NCBI GenBank assembly: GCA_016714165.1
Contig: JADJNU010000001.1
Coordinates: forward strand, 1,488,001-1,552,000
Length of the DNA stretch: 64,000 bases
DNA from: Bdellovibrionales bacterium
GTDB lineage: Bacteria > Bdellovibrionota > Bdellovibrionia > Bdellovibrionales > UBA1609
Reading direction: 5' to 3'
Numbering within the stretch: position 1 is the first letter of the stretch; each line of letters starts with the position of its first letter. The position numbers and the translations under genes are program-made. Under the pieces are notes generated by a model. That model had not been told where the DNA came from, made no database searches, and saw only the letters and a list, made by a program, of their open reading frames with translations. This document shows, one piece after another, positions 54,411 to 63,308 of this stretch.

Positions 54411-54537
54411 GACGAATCGCCAAAGTCTGCGAGAAGTAATGGCCCGACGACCACTCAATTAATCTGTCTGAGGGCTTTAAAATCGATTTCAAGGTGGCCC
54501 ACGATTTGCTCCATGCATCCTCTGTGATCGCAACAAC
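54411..54537. repeat. direct repeat copy 2 (about 127 bp)
   Basis: Second copy of the repeat at 52561-52686, about 1.85 kb away in the same orientation. On the reverse strand it reads CMEQIVGHLEIDFKALRQIN before a stop. The two copies bracket the paralogue remnant, the JAMM-like gene and the IS relict, and could recombine. Confidence 0.75.
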
Positions 54538-54570
54538 ATGTGTGCATTACGCACAGGAGGAGATATACAT
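54538..54570 (+). promoter_or_regulatory. leader hairpin and strong ribosome-binding site of hsp20
   Basis: TGTGC-ATTAC-GCACA (54541-54555) forms a 5-bp hairpin directly before AGGAGG. A second pairing, ATGTGT (54538-54543) with ATACAT (54565-54570), would bracket the Shine-Dalgarno. Such structure before a heat-shock gene could be an RNA thermometer, but the arms are short. Confidence 0.35.
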
Positions 54571-55035
54571 ATGAAAAATCCGCTTGCCACTTTACCAGAA
54601 AGATTCCGCCGACGGGTTCCAACAGCTATGAAGGCTCTGCTAGAAATTGAAAATGAGATGGATCGGGCTTTTCAGACCTCATCCCTTTGGCCGGAAGAGG
54701 TTGGTTCCTTCGACTTCTCTCCAGCCTGCGATTTTAAGGACACTGGCAAGGAGTATGTCATTAATTTTGATATCCCAGGCGTAAAAAGGGAAGATGTGAA
54801 AATTGAAATGGAAAACAGTAGACTTACCGTGAGCGGAGAGAGAAGTGTTCGCCGAGACGAGAAGGACGCAAGATATCTATTGTCTGAGTCTTGTTCTGGG
54901 TATTTCATGCGCTCATTTAGTTTGCCGAACCTGGTGGATGAGGGCCGAGTCGATGCCCAATATGCCGATGGCGTTTTAACTATCACAGTTCCTAAGATAG
55001 AGGCATCGAAGGCCAAACAAATCAAGATTCACTGA
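54571..55035 (+). CDS. Hsp20/alpha-crystallin small heat shock protein
   Basis: A 154-residue ATP-independent chaperone that holds unfolding proteins. N-terminal region (about 1-50) contains EIENEMDRAFQ. The alpha-crystallin domain covers about 50-140 with YVINFDIPGVKREDVKIEM and RLTVSGERSV. The dimer-loop region is GYFMRSFSLP, and ADGVLTITVPK is the C-terminal strand. It ends in KQIKIH, so the usual I-x-I tail is present as IKI. I start it at the ATG at 54571, where AGGAGG sits about ten bases upstream. Upstream in-frame codons fall in hairpin sequence and are unlikely. Confidence 0.93.
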   Translation: MKNPLATLPERFRRRVPTAMKALLEIENEMDRAFQTSSLWPEEVGSFDFSPACDFKDTGKEYVINFDIPGVKREDVKIEMENSRLTVSGERSVRRDEKDARYLLSESCSGYFMRSFSLPNLVDEGRVDAQYADGVLTITVPKIEASKAKQIKIH

Positions 55036-55121
55036 TGGACTCCCCCCTTGACCTCTAAGTCTCAGTGCCTGCCACAGGACTAGAGAAGAAAAGAACGGGA
55101 GAGGAAATCAAAAGAGAAGAA

Positions 55122-55171
55122 TTAAAAAAGCGGCGAAGCTTGAGGGTTAGGTTGAGGGTCAGCTCCGCCGC
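55122..55171 (-). terminator. rho-independent terminator of amtB
   Basis: On the minus strand, GCGGCGGAGCT pairs with AGCTTCGCCGC (11 bp with one G-U) around a 20-base loop (stem 55130-55171), followed by CTTTTTTAATTC. It lies 93 bases after the amtB stop. The stem could also serve the convergent hsp20 transcript, but only the minus strand has the T-run. Confidence 0.85.
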
Positions 55172-55263
55172 GGATAGATCAGGTCGCAAGTCACAGTGTT
55201 TAAATAAAGAAAGTGGACACAATTCAAGCGCGCAGCTTTCGAGCAAATTTGCTAAACTATAAA

Positions 55264-56469
55264 CTAAAGGGCAAGTTGTTCGTTGTGCTGGTGAAGGTCC
55301 AAACCAAGTTTCTCTCCATCGACGGAGACTTCAAGATTCTCAATTAACCGAACCAATTTCAGTCCAATCCAGGTCATCACCAATACAAAAGCCACCACAA
55401 CAAACAAGGCCCCTACATGTTTCAACAAAAGAGCAGAACTACCGTAAATCAGCCCACCCTCTTCTGCAAAAACTGCCGTGAGTAACATCCCGACGATTCC
55501 GCCCACTCCATGACACGGAAAAACATCCAAGGTGTCATCGATTCCCTTTTTTGCCCGCCAAATCACCACTGAATAGCTGATCGCCGATGCAATGGCCCCG
55601 ATAAAGAGACTTGCTCCAAACGAAACATAGCCAGCTGCTGGAGTTATCGCCACCAATCCGACCACAGCGCCAACACAGGCACCGAGGCAACTTGGCTTTT
55701 TCCGCAGTTTCCAATCGAGAAGAACCCAAACTAACATCGCCGTCGCCGATGCCGTGTTTGTCGTCAAAAACGCCTGAACGGCTTGTCCATTGGCTGCCAG
55801 GGCCGAACCCGCATTAAAGCCAAACCATCCAAACCAAAGCATGCCCGTACCCAAAAGCACAAATGGAATATTTGAGGGCGCATGCGTCCTATCCTGACGT
55901 CCCCTCATCATCAGTGCAGCCACCAAAGCTGCAATTCCGGCCGAAATGTGCACGACCGTGCCTCCTGCAAAATCTAAGACGCCCCACTTTCGCAAGAAAC
56001 CATCAGGGTGCCAGGCCCAGTGGGCGAGTGGAGTATAGATGAACAAACTGAAAAAAACGCAGAAGATAAGATACGATTTAAATCGAACTCTTTCCGCGAA
56101 TGCCCCTGTAATAAGAGCTGGAGTGATGATTGCGAATTTCATCTGAAATAGAACAAATAAGGCGAAAGGAATTGTCGCTGCGAAAGTGGGATTGGGATGC
56201 ACTCCCACATTTCGGAGCCCAAGGTAAGTGAACGGATTTCCAATCACCCCTCCGAGGCTTTCCCCAAACGCGAGACTAAATCCCACAACAACCCAAAGAA
56301 CACTCACCAAACCCATTGAAACGAAACTTTGGAACATCGTGGAGATGAGATTTTTCTTCTTCACCATTCCACCGTAGAAAAAGGCAAGTCCCGGAGTCAT
56401 CAAAAGAACCAAACCCGATGCAGTTAGCAACCATGCCGTATCACCAGCGTTGATTTCTTGGATTGGCAT
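55264..56469 (-). CDS. amtB: ammonium transporter AmtB
   Basis: A 401-residue inner-membrane ammonium channel with eleven helices. ATG at 56469 has GAGGGGG six bases upstream; an in-frame ATG at 56502 is a weaker start. The first helix contains LLMTPGLAFFYGGMVKKKN. LDFAGGTVVHISAG carries the first twin-His residue and FPCHGVGGIVGM the second. No glnK gene follows, which is unusual for amtB. It is divergent from gltBD, so both serve ammonium assimilation. Confidence 0.96.
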   Translation of the reverse strand: MPIQEINAGDTAWLLTASGLVLLMTPGLAFFYGGMVKKKNLISTMFQSFVSMGLVSVLWVVVGFSLAFGESLGGVIGNPFTYLGLRNVGVHPNPTFAATIPFALFVLFQMKFAIITPALITGAFAERVRFKSYLIFCVFFSLFIYTPLAHWAWHPDGFLRKWGVLDFAGGTVVHISAGIAALVAALMMRGRQDRTHAPSNIPFVLLGTGMLWFGWFGFNAGSALAANGQAVQAFLTTNTASATAMLVWVLLDWKLRKKPSCLGACVGAVVGLVAITPAAGYVSFGASLFIGAIASAISYSVVIWRAKKGIDDTLDVFPCHGVGGIVGMLLTAVFAEEGGLIYGSSALLLKHVGALFVVVAFVLVMTWIGLKLVRLIENLEVSVDGEKLGLDLHQHNEQLAL

Positions 56470-56861
56470 TGCAAGCCCCCTCGTATCATGCGATTCAAAC
56501 ACTCAGATAAATGATTGAGTATTTTCTAGATTCAAGATCCCTGTCAGAAACCATTATTCAAAATTAAAAAACTCGTCAACCCATCAATATAAAATAATTT
56601 GGAGAGAAAATTCGCTCGTACCAGATATTCACTAACAGAGGAAATTCTATTTCTGGGGCGATGCAAATTTGACTCTTGTGGAATCTCTAGATCTTTGGGA
56701 TAAACATTTCTTCGGAACGAGAAAATGCAGCAAGTACTGCAGGGTTTCGAACAGTTGAGGGCTAGGAACTCCCAGGTCCTCCGGCCGCTAATATATAACG
56801 ACAGTAAAATGAAAAGACAAGAACTCTCCATTAATTAACCATCATTCAAGGAGCTGGTAAA
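56470..56861. other. divergent amtB-gltB intergenic region
   Basis: This 392-base gap holds no gene I support (a 95-codon minus-strand frame has no signal or similarity). TTGACG on the minus strand (56574-56579) is the best -35 match for amtB, but its -10 is poor. No sigma54 (GG-N10-GC) site was convincing. Confidence 0.4.
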
Positions 56862-59800
56862 TTGAGGAACCATGGAATGCCCAAACAGCAGGGTCTCTAT
56901 GATCCAAGTCTAGAAAAGGGATCTTGCGGCGTAGGATTTATCGCGCAAATCAATGGCCAGAAATCCTCGGCAATTGTTCGTCAGGCTCTTGAGCTACTTA
57001 AAAATCTTGAACACCGAGGGGCAGAGGGCGCTGATGAAAAGTCAGGAGATGGAGCTGGAATTCTGTGCCAAATACCTCACGACTTTCTTGTCTCAGTCAC
57101 TCATGGGATCGGAATTCAACTGCCTGCGCCTGGCCACTACGGCGTGGGAATGATGTTTCTCCCACGAGATGATTTTGAAAGAAGAACAGTTCGAAATATT
57201 GTTAAACAAGCCGTCGCTGAAGCCGGATTCAATTTTCTCGGATGGCGTTCCGTCCCTGTTGACGGAGAAACAATTGGCCCCTTAGCGCGGTCGTTTCAAC
57301 CCCGGATCAGGCAATTTTTTGTCACGCACCCCCATGGTCCCGGTCCTTCCGAAACCTTTGAAAGACAACTATACCTCATCAGAAGACGGATTGAAAAAAT
57401 GGTCGAAGAGGCGTGTCTGCATCCCTCGCAATGCGCCTACGTCCTGTCTTTGTCTGCCAACACTCTTATCTACAAGGGAATGCTCAAGCCGAGCCAACTC
57501 GATCAGTTTTTTCTTGATCTTAAGAATCCCTTATTTTGCTCTGCCCTCGCATTGGTACACTCGCGATTCAGCACCAACACCTTTCCTTCTTGGTCACTCG
57601 CTCAACCCTTTCGCCATCTTTGCCACAACGGCGAAATCAACACGCTCAAGGGCAACCGAAAGTGGATGAGAGCCCGTGAAGGCCGGTTCGCAAGCTCATC
57701 CTTGGGCGAAACTCATGTTCAAACTCTGCCTCTCCTCCACCCATCTGAAAGCGATTCGGCAAGTCTGGACCGCACTCTGGAACTGCTTTACCAAAACGGC
57801 CGAAGTCTCGCCCACGCTGGCCTGATGTTAATTCCTGATCCCTGGGAAAACCTTCGACAGCTCTCACCACAAGAATACGACTTTTATCGGTATCATTCTA
57901 TGTTGATGGAGCCTTGGGACGGTCCTGCTGCTGTCTGTTTTACAAATGGTCGACAGATCGGAGCCAAACTTGATCGTAACGGTCTCCGACCTTTGCGGTA
58001 TTTCAAAACAAAGGATGGACGAGTGATTCTCGCCTCCGAAGCGGGAGCTGTTCGTGAGGACGAAGATCTGATTGCTCACAAAGGTCGAGTCGCCCCGGGA
58101 CAGATTCTCATTGTAGACACCGACAAGCAAAAAATATTCAATGATCGAGAGATTAGAACAGAACTTGCCCAAAAAGCTCCTTACGGCGACTGGCTCAAAG
58201 AGAGCGCTGTGCAACTAAAGCAAATCACAAGATTCGATCCTGAGCCGAGCAAGATCAGCAACAGACCTGCAAAACACGACACTGGGGATAAGAGCCAATT
58301 TGAAACCAATGAGTTCGCCAGACTCCAAGGTGCCTTTGGCTACACAAGAGAAGAAATCCAATCCGTTCTTTTGCCTATGGCTCGAGAGGGCAAAGAAGTT
58401 GTCTCTTCGATGGGAAATGACACTCCCCTTGCCATCCTCTCTGAGCAACCTCAATTGCTCTTTAATTATTTTCGCCAATCATTTGCGCAAGTCACAAATC
58501 CACCGATTGACCCTATTCGTGAAAATCAAGTGATGTCTCTCTTGTCGTGGATAGGCCCGCTGCCTTCTCTTTTATCAGAAGGCGTTGCTACAGGAATCAG
58601 AGTCGAGTGTCCCAGTCCTCTCCTGAACCAAGACGAACTCGAGAGCCTTCTGGGTTGGGAACATTCAGATTGGAAGATTTATCGCCTTTCACTGCTCTAT
58701 AAAGCACAAAACGAAGACAGTTTAACTCATGCGCTCGATGACTTGATCCAAAAAGTGGATCAAATGGTTGCTGACGGCGTCACTTGTCTTGTTCTCAGTG
58801 ACCGGGGACTTGATGCTCATCATTTGCCAATTCCAAGCCTACTCGCAGTAAGTGCCGTCCACCAGCACCTGATTCGTCAAAAGGCGCGTTCGCAAATTGA
58901 TATTTTAATAGAGAGTGCAGAACCTCGAACCGTTCATCACGTGGCTTGCCTGTTGGGTTATGGGGCCAGTGGCGTAGTTCCCTATTTGGCTTTTGAAACT
59001 CTTCGCCAAGAGCTTCTGCTGGATTCAAAATCTAAAGAGTGGCATCAGGCTTTGGATCGATACCGACATGCAATTGATACTGGACTCCTCAAAATATTTT
59101 CAAGAATGGGTATCTCGACAGCTCAGTCCTATAAAGGTGCACAGATTTTTGAGATCATCGGAATCAGTCGCCGCGTTGTAGACACCCATTTTTCAGGATC
59201 TCTTTCTCGGTTGGACGGATTAGGCTTGCGTGAAATTCAGGAAGAAAGCAAACGTCGGCACGATCTTGCCTATACCACCCGCTTTGATTCTATTCCCGCT
59301 GGAAACGATATTCATTATAGACCCAAGGGAGAAGTACACAGTTGGCGACCTGAAGTAATAGAGAATTTGCAAGTTGCGGTTCGTACTGAGAGCAAAACAG
59401 CATATAAGAAGTATTCCGAGCTTCTGAACGAAGAATCTCAGCATCCCACCAACCTGAGAAATCTTCTCCGCCTGCGTTTTGTTCCAACACCTTTGCCCCT
59501 CAATAAAGTCGAATCGGCTGCGAGCATCGTCAAATGCTTCACGACGGGCGCGATGTCGCTTGGAGCGCTCAGCGAGGAAGTTCATCAAACGCTGGCCAAG
59601 ACAATGAATCGACTTGGAGCCAAGAGTAATTCTGGGGAAGGAGGCGAAGATCCCCTTCGCTATCCGTCTTCGGGTCAAACTGAAAATTTGAACTCAGCTA
59701 TCAAGCAAGTGGCTTCTGGGAGATTTGGAGTCACGGCAGCCTATTTGCGGAGCGCCCAAGAGATACAAATCAAAATGGCCCAAGGAGCAAAGCCGGGCGA

Positions 59801-61451
59801 GGGAGGACAGCTACCTGGCGACAAGGTCGATCGAACGATCGCTCGGTTGCGGCACGCCACGCCAGGTGTTCCGTTGATCTCTCCACCTCCCCACCACGAT
59901 ATTTATTCGATTGAGGATCTCAAGCAGCTCATCTTTGATTTGCGAAATCTGAATCCTAAGGCCGCCATATCTGTGAAACTCGTCTCGCAGGCCGGAGTGG
60001 GAACAGTCGCGGCCGGAGTTGCTAAAGCCTACGCCGATAAAATTCTCATTAGTGGTGATACAGGTGGAACTGGCGCAGCACCTCTCTCGTCAATTAAACA
60101 TGTTGGAGGACCCTGGGAGATGGGTTTGGCCGAGACTCACCAAACGCTGGTTCTCAACGGAATGAGAGACAAAGTTCGGCTTGAATCAGATGGCCAAATG
60201 AGAACAGGCCGCGACATCGCGATCGCCTGCCTGTTGGGTGCTGACGAATTCGGTTTTTCAACAGCACCCCTTATTACTCAGGGCTGCTTGATGATGAAAA
60301 AATGTCATCTCAATACTTGTCCAGTCGGAATAGCCACTCAAGATCCAATTTTGCGCGAACGATTTAAAGGTTCCTCAGAGTATCTGATCCGATACTTCTT
60401 TTTTGTTGCTGAGGAAGTTCGGCAAATCATGGCTAAGATGGGATTTCGAACTCTCAAAGAAATGCGCGGACGAGTCGATCGCCTTGATTGGAACCAAAAT
60501 CATCAGAATTGGAAGATCAAAACTTTGGACCTCTCGACTCTCTTACATCGAAGTCAAACCATCCATTCTTTTCCTAAACGGACCCATTCGCGTGTCGCAC
60601 ATCCTGATAAGGTATTGGATCGCGAACTCATTTCTCTGACTGAAAAATCCGTTGAACAAAATGAATCCATCTCTATTCGCATGAATATCAAAAATACCAA
60701 TCTTTGCACCGGAACGCTACTCTCCGGCCATTTGGTTGAAAAATACGGAGCTTCAGGTCTGAGCGAAGATAGCATTCGCCTTCTGCTAAAGGGATCCGCC
60801 GGACAGAGTTTGGGGGCCTTCCTCATTCCAGGAATTTCGATACAGATCGAAGGTGAAGCCAACGATTACGCTGGAAAGGGACTTTGTGGTGGGAAAATCG
60901 CCATCTTCCCACCGGCTAACAGTCCTCTCTTGCCGTCTGAATCCATCATCGTCGGTAATACATCTCTCTACGGGGCGACATCTGGTGAGTTTTATGCCTA
61001 TGGGCTTGCTGGAGAGCGTTTTGCCGTACGAAATAGTGGCGCCACCGCTGTCATTGAGGGAGTGGGAGATCATGGCTGTGAATACATGACGGGCGGAACT
61101 GTCGTCATTTTGGGTCCTGTGGGACGAAACTTTGCCGCAGGAGTGTCGGGCGGTCAAATTTTCGTCTGGGATCAAAGCAAAACGCTCTTGGACAATATAA
61201 ATCCAGAAATGGTCACGGCTTTGCCACTTCACAATGACAAGCAAGAGCAGATTCTAAGGAAGATGATAGAAAAACACTATTCCTACACAAACAGCCATCG
61301 AGCTCATGAAATTTTAGAAAACTGGGAAATCAATCTGCCTCTCTTTTTTGCAGTCACTTGGCGCGGGGAAACTATGCCTCAAAAGAAATATTCGAGCACA
61401 ACTTCAAAACTTGACATGACCAAACAGCCACTTGAGGTTCAACATGGGTGA
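56862..61451 (+). CDS. gltB: glutamate synthase large (alpha) subunit
   Basis: A 1529-residue NADPH-type glutamate synthase subunit that makes two glutamates from glutamine and 2-oxoglutarate. TTG start with AAGGAG eight bases upstream; the ATG at 56877 is an alternative. A short propeptide ends at Cys22 (GSCGVGF), the N-terminal nucleophile of the class II glutaminase domain (CHNGEIN nearby). The FMN/synthase domain holds GAKSNSGEGGED and GGTGAAPL. The Fe-S Cys cluster is in GCLMMKKCHLNTCPVG, and the C-terminal beta-helix has repeated G-x-x-x-G turns. Length is normal. Overlaps gltD by 8 bases. Confidence 0.97.
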   Translation: MRNHGMPKQQGLYDPSLEKGSCGVGFIAQINGQKSSAIVRQALELLKNLEHRGAEGADEKSGDGAGILCQIPHDFLVSVTHGIGIQLPAPGHYGVGMMFLPRDDFERRTVRNIVKQAVAEAGFNFLGWRSVPVDGETIGPLARSFQPRIRQFFVTHPHGPGPSETFERQLYLIRRRIEKMVEEACLHPSQCAYVLSLSANTLIYKGMLKPSQLDQFFLDLKNPLFCSALALVHSRFSTNTFPSWSLAQPFRHLCHNGEINTLKGNRKWMRAREGRFASSSLGETHVQTLPLLHPSESDSASLDRTLELLYQNGRSLAHAGLMLIPDPWENLRQLSPQEYDFYRYHSMLMEPWDGPAAVCFTNGRQIGAKLDRNGLRPLRYFKTKDGRVILASEAGAVREDEDLIAHKGRVAPGQILIVDTDKQKIFNDREIRTELAQKAPYGDWLKESAVQLKQITRFDPEPSKISNRPAKHDTGDKSQFETNEFARLQGAFGYTREEIQSVLLPMAREGKEVVSSMGNDTPLAILSEQPQLLFNYFRQSFAQVTNPPIDPIRENQVMSLLSWIGPLPSLLSEGVATGIRVECPSPLLNQDELESLLGWEHSDWKIYRLSLLYKAQNEDSLTHALDDLIQKVDQMVADGVTCLVLSDRGLDAHHLPIPSLLAVSAVHQHLIRQKARSQIDILIESAEPRTVHHVACLLGYGASGVVPYLAFETLRQELLLDSKSKEWHQALDRYRHAIDTGLLKIFSRMGISTAQSYKGAQIFEIIGISRRVVDTHFSGSLSRLDGLGLREIQEESKRRHDLAYTTRFDSIPAGNDIHYRPKGEVHSWRPEVIENLQVAVRTESKTAYKKYSELLNEESQHPTNLRNLLRLRFVPTPLPLNKVESAASIVKCFTTGAMSLGALSEEVHQTLAKTMNRLGAKSNSGEGGEDPLRYPSSGQTENLNSAIKQVASGRFGVTAAYLRSAQEIQIKMAQGAKPGEGGQLPGDKVDRTIARLRHATPGVPLISPPPHHDIYSIEDLKQLIFDLRNLNPKAAISVKLVSQAGVGTVAAGVAKAYADKILISGDTGGTGAAPLSSIKHVGGPWEMGLAETHQTLVLNGMRDKVRLESDGQMRTGRDIAIACLLGADEFGFSTAPLITQGCLMMKKCHLNTCPVGIATQDPILRERFKGSSEYLIRYFFFVAEEVRQIMAKMGFRTLKEMRGRVDRLDWNQNHQNWKIKTLDLSTLLHRSQTIHSFPKRTHSRVAHPDKVLDRELISLTEKSVEQNESISIRMNIKNTNLCTGTLLSGHLVEKYGASGLSEDSIRLLLKGSAGQSLGAFLIPGISIQIEGEANDYAGKGLCGGKIAIFPPANSPLLPSESIIVGNTSLYGATSGEFYAYGLAGERFAVRNSGATAVIEGVGDHGCEYMTGGTVVILGPVGRNFAAGVSGGQIFVWDQSKTLLDNINPEMVTALPLHNDKQEQILRKMIEKHYSYTNSHRAHEILENWEINLPLFFAVTWRGETMPQKKYSSTTSKLDMTKQPLEVQHG

Positions 61452-62886
61452 TATTCGAGGTTTTCTCAAATATCCGAGAAAGGGCCATACCTACCGACCG
61501 GTAGAGGAGCGAAAAAGGGATTGGAAAGAGGTGGAGGTCAAACCTCCGGCTGATAGCATTCAAAAACAAGCAGGCCGGTGCATGGACTGCGGTGTTCCCT
61601 TTTGCATGAGCCACAACGGTTGTCCGCTCGAGAACTTGATTCCTGAATGGAATAATCAGTTTCACGCGGGAGACACTCTTTCTGCTTGGCAGGCGCTGGA
61701 GGAGACAAATAATTTTCCAGAAATAACCGGACGTCTCTGCCCCGCACCCTGCGAAACATCATGTGTTGCTGGAAAAGACGGTGAACCCGTTACAATTCGG
61801 GCCATCGAACAAACTCTTGCCGATTTAGCGATAGCAAAAAACTGGATAAAGCCTTTACCACCAAAAAAGCGCTTTTCTCAAAATATTGCTCTGATCGGAT
61901 CAGGCCCAGCGGGCTTGACTGCCGGCCAACAACTCAACCGCCTCGGATACAATGTCAGTATTTTCGAGAAATCCCCCCAGCCAGGTGGACTTCTTCGTTA
62001 CGGCATTCTTAATTTTAAATATGAAAAATCAGGACTGGACGTGAGAATCCGCCAGTTGGAATCTGAGGGAATCAAATTTCGCTGTGGCATTGAAATTGGC
62101 AAGGATTTCTCAATTGACCAACTCACCTCCGAGTTTGATGTAATTGGCCTGACCATGGGAGCGGAACAGCCAAGAGATCTGATCATACCTGGTCGCGATC
62201 TCGGTGGAATTCATTTCGCCATGGAATTCTTAGTTCAGCAAAATATCCTCAACTCCGGAGAAAAACTGGCTCCCGACAAAATGATTTCTGCATTCAATAA
62301 AAACGTGATTGTCATCGGCGGAGGAGATACCGGCTCAGATTGCGTTGGGACCGCAATACGTCAGGGAGCAAAGAGCGTTCTTCAACTAGAGGTGCAACCT
62401 CGCCCCCCGCTTTTGCGGAGCACTGGGACCCCCTGGCCTCAGTGGCCCATGAAAATGAGAGTTTCACACGCTCACGAGGAAGGGGGAGAAAGACAGTGGT
62501 CGATTCTCACTCAGGAGTTTCTCGGCAATGACAAGGCTCAGGTCTCTGGACTGCGAATCATGGATGCAAAAACAGATGGAAGTGGCACCGAAATAACCAA
62601 TTTGAGTTCTGAACTCAAAGCTGACTTGGTTTTAATTGCGATCGGCTTTAGTGGTCCTCGGCGACAAGGAATACTAGATAAAATAGGCATTGAGCTTGAT
62701 GCACAAAACCGCCCCATCACAAATAAGACCTACCAAACATCAATTCCGCACATTTTTGCGGCAGGTGATGTTCGCCGAGGACAATCGCTGATCGTTTGGG
62801 CTATCGCTGAAGGCAGGAAAATGGCTGAAGCCATCGATACCTACCTCCAAACAGACGGAATAGATCGCCTGAGCCTGACTCGCTAA
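61444..62886 (+). CDS. gltD: glutamate synthase small (beta) subunit
   Basis: A 480-residue FAD protein that passes electrons from NADPH to GltB. ATG at 61444 has GAGG six bases upstream. N-terminal Cys clusters CMDCGVPFCMSHNGC and CPAPCETSC bind 4Fe-4S centres. The FAD site is IALIGSGPAGLTAGQQL and the NADPH site VIVIGGGDTGSDCVGTAI. The C-terminal IFAAGDVRRGQSLIVWAI completes the FAD fold. Its stop overlaps the convergent small gene by 4 bases. Confidence 0.97.
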   Translation: MGDIRGFLKYPRKGHTYRPVEERKRDWKEVEVKPPADSIQKQAGRCMDCGVPFCMSHNGCPLENLIPEWNNQFHAGDTLSAWQALEETNNFPEITGRLCPAPCETSCVAGKDGEPVTIRAIEQTLADLAIAKNWIKPLPPKKRFSQNIALIGSGPAGLTAGQQLNRLGYNVSIFEKSPQPGGLLRYGILNFKYEKSGLDVRIRQLESEGIKFRCGIEIGKDFSIDQLTSEFDVIGLTMGAEQPRDLIIPGRDLGGIHFAMEFLVQQNILNSGEKLAPDKMISAFNKNVIVIGGGDTGSDCVGTAIRQGAKSVLQLEVQPRPPLLRSTGTPWPQWPMKMRVSHAHEEGGERQWSILTQEFLGNDKAQVSGLRIMDAKTDGSGTEITNLSSELKADLVLIAIGFSGPRRQGILDKIGIELDAQNRPITNKTYQTSIPHIFAAGDVRRGQSLIVWAIAEGRKMAEAIDTYLQTDGIDRLSLTR

Positions 62887-63188
62887 GGGCAGCTTTTCCC
62901 TGAACCTCTATTTTCTTTGGTTCGAACAGGCCAATCCGGAGCTCCCAAGTAGGGTGGTTCGACTATTTGCTGCCGTTCACGATGGAAAAGACGGTGAAAT
63001 GCATTCCGTATGAGAGAATGATCTTCTTCTCTGTAAGCCTGTTGGCGATTGCGTGGATAATTAGAGCTATCAGTTCTATAAATCCAATCCCCATGTTCCT
63101 TACCGGAATGAGCAGCCGAGGCCTGTTTGGTTTGAAAAAATACAAAAATACTGGCGCAGAAAAAAAGCAAAAAAATCCCATTTCTCAT
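62883..63188 (-). CDS. small secreted protein of unknown function
   Basis: A 101-residue protein with a clear signal peptide (about residues 1-25, ending KQASA) and a basic, His/Arg/Gln-rich mature part of about 75 residues. No Cys pairs except one near the C-terminus (GKSCP). The 3' end overlaps gltD by 4 bases on the opposite strand. No family recognised. Confidence 0.6.
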   Translation of the reverse strand: MRNGIFLLFFCASIFVFFQTKQASAAHSGKEHGDWIYRTDSSNYPRNRQQAYREEDHSLIRNAFHRLFHRERQQIVEPPYLGAPDWPVRTKENRGSGKSCP

Positions 63189-63308
63189 TCAAAACCTCCA
63201 GAATCTACTATTATTTTGTACCCCGCCGGGACTGTAACCGTTCTCATTAAATAATGAAAGAGTGTCGATCTCATATTTTTAGTTCCTGAGAGTCGCGCAC
63301 AGATAAAC

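Noticed and set aside
52561..54537. The 127-bp repeats as IS ends
   Set aside because: They are direct rather than inverted and read like a protein C-terminus, with no transposase between them other than the unrelated IS3 relict.
54541..54570. Vector contamination at the hsp20 start
   Set aside because: Only 16 bases match the T7 gene 10 leader and both flanks look chromosomal; kept as a curiosity rather than contamination.
56544..56831. 95-codon minus-strand frame in the amtB-gltB gap
   Set aside because: No ribosome-binding site or family similarity; it sits in the probable shared promoter region.
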